Assembly (NCBI RefSeq): GCF_963422355.1
Contig: NC_085088.1
Coordinates: 6,881,014 to 6,945,013 of the forward strand
From: Corticium candelabrum
Taxonomy: Eukaryota; Porifera; Homoscleromorpha; Homosclerophorida; Plakinidae
Direction of reading: 5' to 3'
DNA: 64,000 nt
The notes under the pieces were generated by a model. That model was not told the origin of the DNA. It saw only the letters and a list, made by a program, of their open reading frames with translations, and made no database searches. Below are positions 14,939 to 26,299 of the stretch, piece after piece. The translations under genes were made by a program, and so were the position numbers. Every line of letters begins with the position of its first letter. Positions within the stretch are counted from its first letter, which is position 1.

Positions 14939-16743
14939 GCGCTTTAAACGGCATGCCGGTAAAACCGGGGTTTACCAAGAACAGTGTCAACCCTTTCTGG
15001 TACCCTAAACCGGCATGCCGGTATACAGTGAGGTATGCCGATATAGAGTGGGGTAGCCTTGGACTCAGGTCTCGAGTGCGCGACCACGTAATGCTAGTGC
15101 GCATGCCTGCTGATGGCGGACGACGTCCAGTCGACGACATCCTGCTCTTCCAAGAAAGGAAGAAAATCGTACACGATTCAGAAGAAGATGGAAGTGTTGT
15201 TGAGGTTGGCAGAGCTGGGTGGAAATGTGGCGGGAACAGCTCGGGAATGCGGAGTACCGAGAAGTTGCGTGCAAGACTGGTCGAAGGCTGAGAATCAGAT
15301 CGAAGCAATGAAGAATGACAAGCAGATTTCGACAAGAAAGAGGAGAAGATCCTCCGCAATGGCTGGATCAGATGGAGCCAAGAGAAGAGCTTGGTATCCT
15401 GAACTAGAAACGGAGTTGTCGTCGTGGGTAGACAAAAGACATGCTGAGGGCATAACTGTCAGTGGGAGATGTATCAAGCTACAAGCTCGAAAGCTCTATG
15501 ACGATATGTCTGAGGACGAAGAAGGCGTTGACTTCCATTTTTTTCAACGGCTGGCTGGACAGATTTTGTAAGCGCCATAACCTAACTTCAAGGGCTGTAA
15601 CTTCGCAGGGTCAAAAGTTCCTAGTAATGCCAAGCAGCTAGCAGAGGAGTTCTTTGCTTTCTTGGATGGAAAGTATGCCGAATATCAATATCCCCTGAAA
15701 GCAATTGGCGGGATGGGTGAGACACCCCTCTACTTTGACCTACCGAGTTCAAGGACCTACGACACTCGAGGTGTGAAGTCAGTGAAGGCGAACACTACCG
15801 GCAAAGAAAAGGTACGGTATACAGTGGTGCTTTCAGCTATGGCAGATGGGACAAAGCTTCCCTCTATGGTGATCTTCAGAAACTTGAAGAACATACCAAA
15901 GGGAAAATTTCCAAAAGATGTTGTTCAAGTCGCTACGAAAGGGTCAATGACGTCTGAATTAATGAATACCTGGAAAAGAGGGGTATGGAGCAAACGGCCT
16001 CAGGGTATGTTTAAACCTAAATCTCTCATAGTTTATGACAGCGCAACAAGTCATGTCAAGAAGACTGTCCTATCTTCATTCCATCAGCATTACTCTACGG
16101 ATGCGGCAGTCATTCCAGGAGGAATGACACCACTCTTACAGCCAGCGGACGTTTCTTGGAATAAACCTTTCAAAGGTCTAATGAAGGATAAATGGATACA
16201 ATGGCTAGCTGATGGTGAAGCTCATTACACCAAAACTGGGAAGAGAAAATCTGCTTCTTATGAGATGATAGTCAATTGGGTATCTCAATCTTGGAAGGAG
16301 ATATCCGAAGTCATCATCAGAATGTCCTTCGTCAACTGTGGCATTCTCAGAAATCAAGGAGATGCTGGTAACTACCACTGCAGACTCGCAAGTATATTTA
16401 ATGACCTTCCACCACTGGATGAAGCTCTGCCATCAGTGGCAACAGAAGAGCACACCGGCATTTCCGACGATGAATGCTCTTCCCAAGAAAGTGAAGACGA
16501 TGACAAAGACTGTCTGTAGTACGTTACAGTAGGGAGTGCATGCTTCTCTTTCTGTATTAGTGTTAATGTTAAGTATGTCTGTTTATCCACACAAAGCTCT
16601 GCAACTTTCCATTTCAACAATTGGTGAAGGATGTTTGTAATTTTACCCCTCTAGACACCGGCATGCCGATATGCCCCGGGGTATACCGGCACTTGCTAGA
16701 CCCCGTTATAAACCGGCATGCCGTTTAAAGCGCAGAAATACGG
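14939..16743 (+). mobile_element. complete pogo-like DNA transposon
   Basis: The left end, CCGTATTTCCGCGCTTTAAA, runs about 32 bases and is mirrored at 16712-16743 with one mismatch. TA flanks both ends (14937-14938 and 16744-16745), the pogo/Tc1-mariner target duplication. Subterminal CGGCATGCCGGTATA-like words repeat near both ends. The element carries one transposase reading frame, broken once. Confidence 0.9.
15113..16519 (+). pseudogene. pogo-like transposase, frameshifted, first catalytic Asp changed
   Basis: The protein starts MADDVQSTTSC with a psq-type helix-turn-helix (YTIQKKMEVLLRLAELGGNV, then TARECGVPRSCVQDW). A CENP-B-like second HTH follows, ending FFQRL. A run of T at 15537-15543 shifts the frame: the sense reading continues GWLDRFCKRHNLT in the next frame and rejoins at KVPSNAKQLAEEF. 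The DDE domain has VYDSATSHV (second Asp) and LLQPADVSWNKPFKGL (third Asp). The first motif reads GMGETPLYFDLP where the family has xMDETP, so Asp is replaced by Gly. An acidic tail (ISDDECSSQESEDDD) ends it. The frameshift and the lost Asp predict an inactive enzyme; the intact TIRs could still be mobilised in trans. Confidence 0.88.
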
Positions 16744-16789
16744 TACAATTACGACAAATATACATAAACAAAGGGCCTGTGCTGCTTAC

Positions 16790-17085
16790 TATACATACAA
16801 ATACTCAGCCGGAATAGACGTTGTTACCAAAGCCAGAAAGGAAAAGGTAACATTGTATTGTTTGCTACCTCATACTACCCATATCCTCCAACCACTGCAT
16901 GTAAGTGTATTTGCAGCTGTAAAATGGGCTTGGGAAATTTTAAAAGACTATAAATCAAGTGTATGTGATGCAACTGTCACCAAGCAGGTATTTCCCTCCC
17001 TTATCGCCCAACTTTGAGCTGAAAGTATGCACCCTGAACATCTTGTTTCAGGTTATAGAGCAACAGGACTGCCATAAGAAATGAA
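16790..17085 (+). pseudogene. Tigger-type transposase fragment, copy 1
   Basis: The frame reads KARKEKVTLYCLLPHTTHIL then QPLHVSVFAAVK, and later VTKQVFPSLIAQL, stop, then HPEHLVSGYRATGLP. This matches the end of the DDE domain of jerky/Tigger transposases (LPPHTTHxLQPLDVxxF). The third catalytic Asp is His here. The stretch 16796-16925 recurs at 25778-25908 with the same His. Confidence 0.75.
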
Positions 17086-17099
17086 AAACTTCAAATCGG

Positions 17100-17360
17100 A
17101 ATTCCATTGCACTCAGAGCAACCACCACACAGAATCCACAGTCACTTTCATCGTTTCAATAAACTTATGCCAAAGTGTCCAAAAAGAATCGAATAGGCTA
17201 CCTGTTTTAGAAATACTCTTCTGATTCGTGGAAACAACACAAACAATCATGCTGAAGCTGGCAGCAAGATTATTAAGGAGCAAGTCTTCTTCGTAAGGAT
17301 TAAAGCATAAAATGTCATTGAAATGTTTAGCTTTATTACAAGTTCTATGGAACATTAGCA
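17100..17360. other. unassigned spacer
   Basis: Nothing recognised between the Tigger fragment and the second SWIM/MULE fragment. Confidence 0.35.
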
Positions 17361-17365
17361 CCAAC

Positions 17366-18076
17366 GAAAACTGCTAGCTGTGTCAAACAACAGACTTGAC
17401 TATTTTGTCTCAGAAAAGTCTTTAGGCAAAGGTGCCACAAGAGTGCAACAGAATACAATCGAATGCCTTGGGAATGCAACTGACAAAGTCCAAAGTACTC
17501 GTCGTCTAAAGGAAGATGAGGAGAAATTTTATGAAGTTGACATGCATCTTGGAACATGTAACGACAGAGTTTGAAGATGCCAATGCCGAAGAAAAGCTGA
17601 AGACTTCCGACCAGTTGGTAGACATATCTCTTACAACCTCGAAAAAAAGATTGCAAGCAGCAATGGACAGAATTAGTGCAAAACTTGACAGTAAACATCC
17701 GCAGTTTCAAGAAGGCATAAAATTTGTGTCAAGATATGAGAGTATGCAAAATCCTCAGTATATGGCGAGACTAGCCAGTGCATTCCATCAGTTTGGTCTT
17801 TTGTATCTGTACCAATGGAGTAATAGCAGAATTACTTTTTATAGGTTTGACAGAATTGACGCCTGTACATGTAAGGAGCAAAAGACGAACCTTGTATTGA
17901 AAGAATCCAGCTGCAGGGAAAGAGATCAGCGCACAAAGGTTCTGCAAGAATTGACATGTAAGGACTTTGTTGAGGACACATGCACAGAAAATTACTCTCA
18001 TTTAGAAGAGCCAAGCCAAAGCATTTTGCAGAGGAGAGTAATATTAGAGACACAAGATAATGACACTTACGAGTAA
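17366..18076 (+). pseudogene. Mutator-like (MULE) C-terminal fragment, copy 2
   Basis: The segment SNNRLDYFVSEKSLGKGATR then QQNTIECLGNATDKVQS and FYEVDMHLGTC parallels copy 1 (SNSRMDHFVATT, STIESLGNS, YIVDMDIGTCSC). The next frame has KLDSKHPQFQEGIKFVSRYE then MARLASAFHQFGL, which parallels KLDSEDQQFRDGV and ALHQFGW in copy 1. The sequence breaks at the SWIM finger (GTC then NDRV, stop), so the finger is lost. The two copies are diverged paralogues, not a recent duplication. Confidence 0.6.
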
Positions 18077-18590
18077 TAGATAATATATTAGTTATAACTA
18101 ATTAATTATTAATTATAACTAATTACTAATTAATTAATTGTTGTTTTATTTGTAATAGCTGCACTACGTATAGCAAAAAACAACGTTAACATTGTGTTTT
18201 AGCCTATGTTCATTCACTGTGCTTACATGACCGCGTTCAATCTACTTATCAATCAGATATGTGATTATAGGACTACCTCTGACCTTCTCCTGAATCATAT
18301 AGGGTGTGATTATAGGATCTGTTTCATGCATACCTCATGGGTGTGATTTCTAAGAACCCAAGAATCCAATCTGAAATCTACTACATGATTACATATACTG
18401 TTTTACCTGTGTGGGTTATTGGTGGGTATTCCCCTGGTGGACCACAACTCCAGTTGTATGACACCTACCACGTGGAGACTACCGTACGCAGATGCGCACG
18501 ACTAATGGAGGAAGGCCAAAACAGGTCCTTATATACCCCAACCGTTAGGGAAGGTGTGGCCTAATCCCTTTGTTCTAATGGTCCAATCAG
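18077..18590. other. A+T-rich spacer
   Basis: 18070-18150 is a TTAATTA/AACTAATTA-rich low-complexity stretch. The rest shows no motif I recognise. Confidence 0.4.
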
Positions 18591-18660
18591 AGACGCTTTG
18601 CTGCTATGCACAATAGACCAGTCGAAAACCGATATGACTAGTCTCCATTTTGTCTCGAGA

Positions 18661-19244
18661 ATGTCTTCTCGAAGGTCTTGCCGCGATACTAGGCAAGACC
18701 TTCTACTGACGCTAGGCTCCTGGAACTGACTTGGTCAGTGCAGGCGACATCTGATGATGATGCCCCAGGGCCATCTACCGCCGTCCGAGGTGAAACATTC
18801 AAATGCGACACGCTTTTGCGTGGGAACAAACAGTGTTGTGTTAAAGGTTCTTCGGCCCGTCGCCGTCGGCCTAGCAACGACGATGAAGAGTTTTTGGTGG
18901 AGGAGAGGGATGATACAGAGATGGATACGATCGAGGGAGACGAGAAGTCAGAGGAAACCACCACCCGTTCAACTTCCGGTGTCGCTGTTGCTACCGGAAG
19001 TCGCGGAAGACTGATCAGTCGCAGGTCTGGTGCCGCTAGCGCCCAAGCACTACGTGCGGAGCAGCGACGTCAACTCGACGCACAGTTAGCAAGGGCTGTG
19101 GAACTCGATGTCGAGAACGGTTGGCGTACCAGCCAACGTGCGTCTGGGAGTTCGACCAGCAGTCTGGACTCACAAAACAGTTTAGGGGCGATGAAAGGGC
19201 TTTGCCGTAATGTTTCATGCGGTGATGGAATTTTAATTATGTGA
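18661..19244 (+). CDS. hypothetical acidic/serine-rich protein
   Basis: An ATG at 18661 opens MSSRRSCRDTRQDLLLTLGS, which soon stops. A second frame open from about 18738 to 19244 reads QATSDDDAPGPSTAVRGETF, RRRRPSNDDEEFLVEERDD, SGVAVATGSRGRLISRRSGA, and ends with a Gln/Arg-rich helix and a Ser-rich tail. A CCAATCAG box lies about 75 bases upstream of the ATG. It could be a first exon pair of a host gene or a DNA-transposon accessory protein. No family is recognised; composition is the only support. Confidence 0.3.
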
Positions 19245-19493
19245 TTGGAATGTTGATAATTTTTTAGTTTTTTTTCATTAGGTGTGTTCACACTATGGTT
19301 TGCAAATCATGGTTTGGTCTGTTGTATTTGGGTAACACGAATAGATCTATTAGCGTAAACTAACAATGGTGTACAAACCTGTGTTCACATTGCACTAGGT
19401 TTGAGTCTCTGGTTTAGCACCAAAGTCTAGCTATGTAAACACCTAGCACGCTACATCCATCTTGCACTGGTTAGTGAGAATCTGCACATGTAC

Positions 19494-20632
19494 ATGGCGT
19501 CTGACGGAAAGAAACTTCCACCGTACTACCCAAACTTACCAGGTGTGCTAAAAACCAATAATCATAGAAGTTGAAGCACTAACAACCTATATACTATAGT
19601 TTCTGTAGGCTTGGCGTCACTTGGTCAGTGCTCCCCACCTCCACGGTGGAGTATCCCCATGCCCATGCCACTTATGCAACCGGATAGCACCAATCTTGGC
19701 CAGCCCATTTTGTGGAGACCATCGGGTCTGCCATTGATTTTACCAAGTGGATCCAGCAGTTCTGCACACACAGTAGCCACTAGTAGTACTAGTTGCACTA
19801 ACCAGACAACTGGCCAGCCTCTGATTTGTCTTCCTTCTTGGCCACATGCTACTAGTAGTAGAGCAGTAGACAGTCCTTCCGTTTGTCAAGCTAGAGGTTC
19901 TTCTGGTCCAACTGCAGAAAGAGAACATCACAGCACTGGTTTGGCGGCAAAAAGAAAGTAAAGGATCATGCGAAAAAGTCTCCTCCTTTTACGGAACAAG
20001 AGACAAAGGTTCTGCTGGAGATATGGGCTGATGGTGAGACCTATCAGTTGCTAAGAAGGCCAGGAATAAAAACCTGTTTGGGAAAAATATCAAAAAACTT
20101 AGTGAAATTGGCTTTTCTAGAACAGCTGAGCAATGCATGGAGAGAGAAAGCCTGCTTGAAAAAAGTATAAAAAGATAAAAGAACAAATGAATCGTACAGG
20201 AGAAGTGAACATTACTGATACATTTCCATATTTTGATCTTCTAGATCAAGTGCTGGCTGATAACTCCTCTGTTGAGCCCCATCATGTTATTGAAAGCCAC
20301 TCAGTGGATGAAGTTTCAGTTGTCAGTTCTAGGTCAGAGTCACCATACTCGAATCTTTGTCAGATGCAAGACTTATCAGACACAGATATCCAGACTGAAG
20401 AAATGTCATCAGGAAGTAGCAGAAAATCTACCAAGACTAAACGTAAAAGACAATCTAAAAGTCAAAAACTAACTAAAACGCTATTGTTGGCATTGTTTCT
20501 GACATAGAGAACAAGATTGAAAGTATGGGAGACAGGTTCATTGAACTGATGGAAAGGCATATGAACGTGACAGTCCAGAAAGACAGCAAACATTTTTTCT
20601 TGAAGCTCTCAAGTTACTGAAAGATCAGTAGC
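19494..20632 (+). pseudogene. PIF/Harbinger Myb/SANT-like DNA-binding protein
   Basis: Exon 1 (19494-19542) encodes MASDGKKLPPYYPNLPG and splices in phase to 19609 (LASLGQCSPPPRWSIPM). A Ser/Pro/Thr-rich region follows. After a frameshift near 19930 comes a Myb/SANT-like domain (PPFTEQETKVLLEIWAD, then in a shifted frame LSEIGFSRTAEQCMERE). The rest reads EQMNRTGEVNITDTFPYFDL, a Ser/Lys-rich linker, and SMGDRFIELMERHMNVTVQK up to LEALKLLKDQ and a stop at about 20630. This trihelix/Myb-like partner is the second protein of PIF/Harbinger transposons. The transposase lies on the opposite strand just downstream, as in autonomous Harbinger elements. Two to three frameshifts indicate decay. Confidence 0.7.
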
Positions 20633-20972
20633 GTTGACAGCCCCAGTCACATTAAGATAAAATGTAAGTTAGATGAGCAAGTTGAAGGCATAAACAGTAA
20701 CTGGCATATCACTCTGAAATTATTACTAAGGACAAATCAGCAAAGTTGCTAGCTAAAGATGCTTAGCTTTAATTAATAGTAATTAATAATGTTCAGTTTA
20801 GTTGCTGCATTTACTGGTTAATGAAGACTTTAGTACAGCTAGTTCTTGCAATTAAATGCCTAGTTATTGTCAATAAGGTGTTGTAACAATGAATCTCTAA
20901 AAGTGCTTCCTGCTTCTGGTCTGTTGGGGTTGGCAGAATCATCACCGTCGTCACTACCATTGCCATCATCTG

Positions 20973-22020
20973 TCATCCAGTTTTCTTCAGGATCATCATC
21001 ATGCAACAGTAGTTATGCAGGATGCAACAAGCTGCCACCATATTACAAATGTTCTTTACTTGTGTATCCTGTTGCTTATTTAGTATTCGAAACCGTCCTT
21101 TAAGCAAACCGAAAGCTCTTTCTACTTCGATTCTAGTGCTGCTTAGTCTATAGTTAAACATTTGCCTATCCCTGTCTCCACTATCAGGAAAAGGTTTGAT
21201 AAGCCAGGGTAGAAGGGGATACGCAGAATCACCTAACAGCACAACAGGTACCATAATGCCATTGATATTGGTAGACCTTCCATCTGGAAATGGAGATCCC
21301 AAGACTTGTGCTCTCTCATGCAATGTCCTGTTTGCAAACACTCTAGCATCATGAACTCTTCCTGGCCACCCAACATAAATATCTGTGAATAGAAGAAAGG
21401 AGTCCACGACAGCTTGCAATACAACTGAATGAAAACATTTTCGATTATAGTATTCATCAGGGTGAATGACTGGAGCTTTTATAGGTATGTGTGTGCCATC
21501 AATAGCTCCACCAACTTGGGGAAATCCCTGCCGACTTTCAAATCTAGCAATAACTCTCTTAAGACGATCACCAGTTGGCATTCTAAATGTACCGGTTGAG
21601 GAAATGTCGGACAAGAGCTTCACAGACATCATTAGTGATCATGCATGCAGTAGAGCGGCCTATCCCAAATAAATGAGAAATAGTTCTGTACTCAAAATTT
21701 CCAGCAAGTCTCCACAGGCAAGCCGCAACTCTTTTCGTAACCGAAATAGCTTCTCTGAATGTAGTGTTTCTTCGTGAGATGTACGGCCGTAATTCGTTGC
21801 ACAAAATGACAAAGGTGGCTCTGGAAAGACGGAAGTTTGCTTTCCACTCTTGAGCTGAGAACTGATTACAGGCAAAGCCACCACTCTTCAGACCTTGATT
21901 TCATCCAAACTCCGCGAGGTAACCGCGTTAAGGCTAGCATTCTTGGCATTAGGGACGAAACAACAGTTTGGTATGCTACTATAGCATTACGGTAGCGACG
22001 AAGACGTCGTCGTCTGCCAT
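20973..22020 (-). pseudogene. PIF/Harbinger transposase (HARBI1-like nuclease)
   Basis: The minus-strand reading starts at ATG 22020 (MADDDVFV). It shifts to RRRRLRRYRNAIVAYQ and RGVWMKSRSEEWW, then to FSAQEWKANFRLSRATFVIL, and near 21600 to the DDE_4 domain. That domain has GGAIDGTHIPIKAP (first Asp), YVGWPGRVHDARVFANR (second Asp) and RIEVERAFGLLKGRFRIL (catalytic Glu), with FNYRLSSTR between them. All three acidic residues are present. About three frameshifts separate the pieces, so the copy is probably dead. It converges with the Myb-like partner. A right terminal repeat was not found; a Penelope-like element begins just beyond the ATG. Confidence 0.85.
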
Positions 22021-22039
22021 CTTGAATGCGCAAAATTCT

Positions 22040-23000
22040 TGCTGTTGATGCCTTCCCCTCACTGGCGACACCGGCACAGTCCGACGCCCCACCAACAACC
22101 TAACCATACGATGAGGCCACGATCACTGCACAATCCCTACAATATAAACAAAAACGCTACAAATCAACCAACACACACAAACCTGGGAGAACACACAGAA
22201 GAAACATGGCAGCCAAGAAGAAATACATAATCAACAGATCGACACACCATCTCACAGACAATGAAATCACCATCCTGAGCCTCGGACTAACATTTGTTCC
22301 ATCAACTACATACCACAGAAAAAACACAATCATCAATGACTTCGATAGATACGAGAGAACCATGAGACTGAAAGAATACTTTAGAACTAACGACCACCAA
22401 CAAAACAAATTTAGAATCAAGAGCGACTGGACACCCCCGACAGACCATGGCAACAGAATACCTGATCTCGACCAATACTTAGAACTGACGAAACGAGACC
22501 TGCTATTAATACCGAGACGACACACTACCGATAACTTAACACCAGAATTGAGACAGACTCTCAAACAACTACAACAGAGAGAAGAGATCATCATAAAGAG
22601 AGCGGACAAAGGGTCATGTACCGTAATTGAAGATAAGAAGACATACATTAGAGACTGTGCAGATCTATTAACCGACAAGAAGACTTATGAAGAGACAAAA
22701 GATGACCATCGATGGGAAACCTACTATACCATTCAAGAACTTTCATTCGACGCATACGCGAACCGAGTCATGGACAGAAACACACACAAATTTCTCCTAC
22801 AACAGTTCGACACAGTCAAAACAGCGGAATTTTACGGACTAAGAAAAGTTCATAAGACACCGGCAACACTACGACCCATCATTGCAGGACACAGTAGCCT
22901 AACCGCAAGACTGAGCAGAGTACTCGACCACTACCTCCAACCTATCGTTACATCGTCAAATCTTATGTCAGAGATTCAAAACAGCATCTGGTAGAAGAAA
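22040..23000 (+). pseudogene. Penelope-like retroelement ORF, N-terminal part of RT, 3'-truncated
   Basis: From ATG 22206 a frame of 262 residues reads MAAKKKYIINRSTHHLTDNE, LSLGLTFVPSTTYHRK, IIIKRADKGSCTVIEDKKTY, AEFYGLRKVHKTPATLRPII and LSRVLDHYLQPIV. These are the N-terminal and first RT motifs of Penelope-like elements (LxxxExxLLxxGLxFxP, KADKG, YGLPKIHK, RPIxS). It stops at 22992 before the catalytic DVTSLYTNIP and YxDD boxes and no GIY-YIG domain follows, so it is truncated. It belongs to the same superfamily as the relic at 10380-11260 but covers a different part. Confidence 0.8.
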
Positions 23001-24480
23001 ATACGAACCTAAAGGAAAATCAAAGTCTTATAGTGGACGTCCCCTAAACTCTGTTTCATTGAAATCAAAGCTAACGTAGCACGAGATCGATACACGCTAC
23101 CTATCAGAAAGCAAAATCAATGTACTGGAAAGCGTCAGCATTCACTGACAGCAAGTACAAAACCTGGACAGCAGAATGCTGGAAAGTGGTGACAGCCTAT
23201 AAGAATCTCAATTGTTGGAGCACTAAGTAGAGTATTTGCAAGTGCACTATAATCCCTTTTGAGTATTTGTCAATAGTTATAAGCGATCATACTGACTGGT
23301 TGGCCTCAGCAAAAACATTTCATAGCTATTGATTGCCTTAGGTTGAGTTTGTTTTGATTGCTATTGTAACTACTACAGTGTATGTAAGTTTTATGCAGAT
23401 AGTCTATACGTGAAGATTGAGCTTTAATGAATATGATAGACAGTGGTACTATAATTCTAGGGTTCAGAACACACATTAATGTTCATTCATTGTAAGACCA
23501 CAACATGAAAATCAATGTGGATGAAAGATCAATTATAAGTTAAAGAGACCACTATCATAATTAAGTAAGCAAGTGTTCGAAAAACTAGTCAAGTTGACGA
23601 CTAACTTAACGGGAGAAGAGCTCTTGTACTATAGCTGCCGTGGCTGCAAGCTGGTACCCAGGGTATACGCGATCAAGATATACGAGCGCCTAGGGTTGAG
23701 TGGGACATTTGAAGCCAGATGACGTTGAGCAGTCACAATCAACAGCGGGTGAGTGGACAACGCTGCAGCAAATGTATGCTTTTGTCTGTTCTTTCTTGCT
23801 GGTAATTACGTTATTGTCCGATCTCTTCCGGTTTCGTTGACCGTACTGTCTGCCCACACTACTGGCTGTGTTCACGCCATAGTAGCATGGTTACGAGTGG
23901 ATTTGCAGCTAGATGCGAACAGATAATTATTCTGTCTTATGCTGAAGGTGAGCTAACTGAATCAACTTCTTTTCAAAGTCATGTGATACTTGCTTCACTA
24001 ACATTGCACGGTTTGCATCTAGAGTATTGCTCTCTACTATTTTGTTTGGGAACCTTGACACTCTTACAGGTGAAAGCCTTGCTGCTATATAGATGTATAT
24101 GCTTCTAATTTTTCTATTCATATACTGCTGTCTTCATATGAAAACTTCCTCTTTCGACAGCATTGTGTTGGTATATCTTTGCTTTATTTTATCATCATTG
24201 TTCGTAAATTGGATACCACTTGCATCATCAATGGCAGCTGCTCTCCAAAGATTCTTATTCCTCGTGTAGTTATTACAGAGTCATCTAGGAATCGTGACTC
24301 ACATGCTGGTGAGACATCAAAAACACTATCTAGACTATCTAGTGTTTTGTAGTGAATACAACCACTATGTATAGTTGAATAAATTTGGATCATCTAGTTG
24401 TTGTCTACTTACAGTGAGAACAAGACTTTAAAACCTTTTTCTAGTTTTTAGCAATATCTGAACTTCATTATATGATTTTT
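23000..24480. other. mostly unassigned; one possible first exon at 23888-23949
   Basis: ATG 23888 opens MVTSGFAARCEQIIILSYAE followed by a good donor (GTGAGC at about 23950). No matching downstream exon was identified. The rest shows no recognised repeat or domain. Confidence 0.25.
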
Positions 24481-24632
24481 AATGGAAAGTGAAGCGCTCC
24501 TGGCAGAATTACCAGAGGTCAGCCTTATCAAAAATCTGCAAACTTTGGCATACAAGAAAGAGTAGAAACTGATAGATTTGATCATGTAGGCGATGAGGTA
24601 AACCTAAATTTAGTATAGATAACATGGAATGT

Positions 24633-24694
<62 letters not shown>
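24633..24694. repeat. (GT)n microsatellite
   Basis: About 62 bases of GT repeats. Confidence 0.95.
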
Positions 24695-24699
<5 letters not shown>

Positions 24700-25480
24700 T
24701 AGAAAGAAAGCGTGCGCATGTATACATATATATGCAGATATCAGCTAGGTAACTTCATTTTTCCTACTAGAACGTATCGAGCGACTTTGAGTTTGATATA
24801 AACACCCAGCAAACATCTGTAATTGAAAAATCAGAGATATCAGATGATGGAGCTTCAACCCGGCAGGATGACAGTTTCATTGATTTTCAAGGCATATTTC
24901 AAGTATGATGAGGAATCATCAAACCAGACTCAGAAGTCATCTGTGAAGTTACAGTTGACTTGGCTGTTACTCACGCTAAACCGCACGGAGTAAAAACCAT
25001 ACCTGAATCAGATATGGAAGGTGCAGTTCATGATATCATGGATCGAAGAATCACAAGCAGTTTCTTCTGGTGAATCTACTGAAAATAGATAAAAGGACGT
25101 TAATCCACAGCCGTCTCCAATAGTTTCTCAAACATCAGGAGATGATGCTTACTTGCCTCTGTGTCAGTGGTCTATTCGTAATACTACGCATGCGCATTCT
25201 ACCCTCGTGTTTCCGTCACAACGCACGTCTTTACAGACGTGTGTATATACTGTAGACCAGTTGAATGCGTAGAGTAATATCTCAAGTAGTACATCCAGTT
25301 GATGTCTGGTTTCAGATTTATTTCACGACGACTTGAGACGCTAGCACCTGCACATACTTACGTAGACGTTTGTGCAATTCTGAATCTCTTTTGCATGCAG
25401 CTTCACATCTCACTATCTTATCTCACTATCATACAGTGAGATAGGACGCAGAATGCGGAACTGTCACTTAAAAGAAAGTG
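24700..25480. other. unassigned; one exon-like open segment and a hairpin
   Basis: After a TTTCCTACTAG acceptor at about 24770, the frame NVSSDFEFDINTQQTSVIEK then SEISDDGASTRQDD stays open for about 45 codons. A hairpin (TATCTCACTATCATACAGTGAGATA) lies at about 25418-25443. No function is assigned. Confidence 0.25.
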
Positions 25481-25910
25481 ATATGCAAACGAGGAGAGTT
25501 GTTATCGAAATTGGAAGTAGCTCAAGAAGAGACGCAACATCACTGCGTTAGCATGTGGTTCTGCTGTAGGTGAAACAATTGCTCCAAATGTGATGTATAA
25601 AGCTCAGAATCTCAATGCTGCTTGGAGAGAAAATGGCCCAGTCAATGCCTAATTCGCTGTCAGTAATTCAGGATTGATGGAAGAAAGTAAATTCTCCGAC
25701 TGGTTCAATTCTATGTTTCTGCCTGCTCCAGCAGGTCTCCGGGAGAGTGGTCTTGTTTTCTTGTTTTTGATGGTTATAGGAATACTCAGCCGGATTGGAC
25801 ATTGTTACCAAAGCCAGAAAAGAAAAGGTCACATTGTATTGATTGCTTCATCATAATACCCATATCCTCCAACCACTGCATGTAAGTGTATTTGCAACTG
25901 TAAAAGTCAT
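25480..25910 (+). pseudogene. Tigger-type transposase fragment, copy 2
   Basis: It reads RACGSAVGETIAPNVMYKAQ, NLNAAWRENGPVNA, a stop, GLMEESKFSDWF and, in another frame, KARKEKVTLY, a stop, LLHHNTHILQPLHVSVF. This is the DDE core of jerky/Tigger transposases with stops and a frameshift. The third catalytic Asp is His, exactly as in the copy at 16790, so both derive from one already mutated source. Confidence 0.75.
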
Positions 25911-25912
25911 AC

Positions 25913-26005
25913 CCATTCGGCAAGTCAAATCCATTCGGCAAGTCAAACCCATTCGGCAAGTCAAACCCATTCGGTTCAAGTCAAACCCATTCGGCAAAGT
26001 CAAAT
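25913..26005. repeat. 18-bp minisatellite, about five copies
   Basis: The unit CCCATTCGGCAAGTCAAA is repeated about five times with small variants. It sits exactly at the end of the Tigger fragment. Confidence 0.9.
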
Positions 26006-26299
26006 TAGATATAGCTACGCCCACATCTATGTGTCTACACGCAATCATTTGCATGTTATAGCTGTCTGCATGTATAGCATGTATATAACTTGACGCGTGT
26101 CTGTATGATTGTACTACAACGATCGGGCGTGGCTACTCTTGGGAATGCACACAATGCAACCTAATGTTTTCTATAGTTGCAACGAAAGTACTACAAAACC
26201 AAAATAGAAAATCAAAAAAAGAAAACTGATGGGACATACAACCATTATTCAAATGCAAAGAAGGTCAATGAAAGGAAGCGAAGGGTGAGCATTGTATTG

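Noticed and set aside
14898..15359. minus-strand 153-codon frame
   Set aside because: Overlaps the pogo TIR and the N-terminal HTH region of the pogo transposase on plus; a shadow.
18689..18964. minus-strand Ser-rich frame
   Set aside because: Antisense of the acidic/serine-rich plus frame; no independent support.
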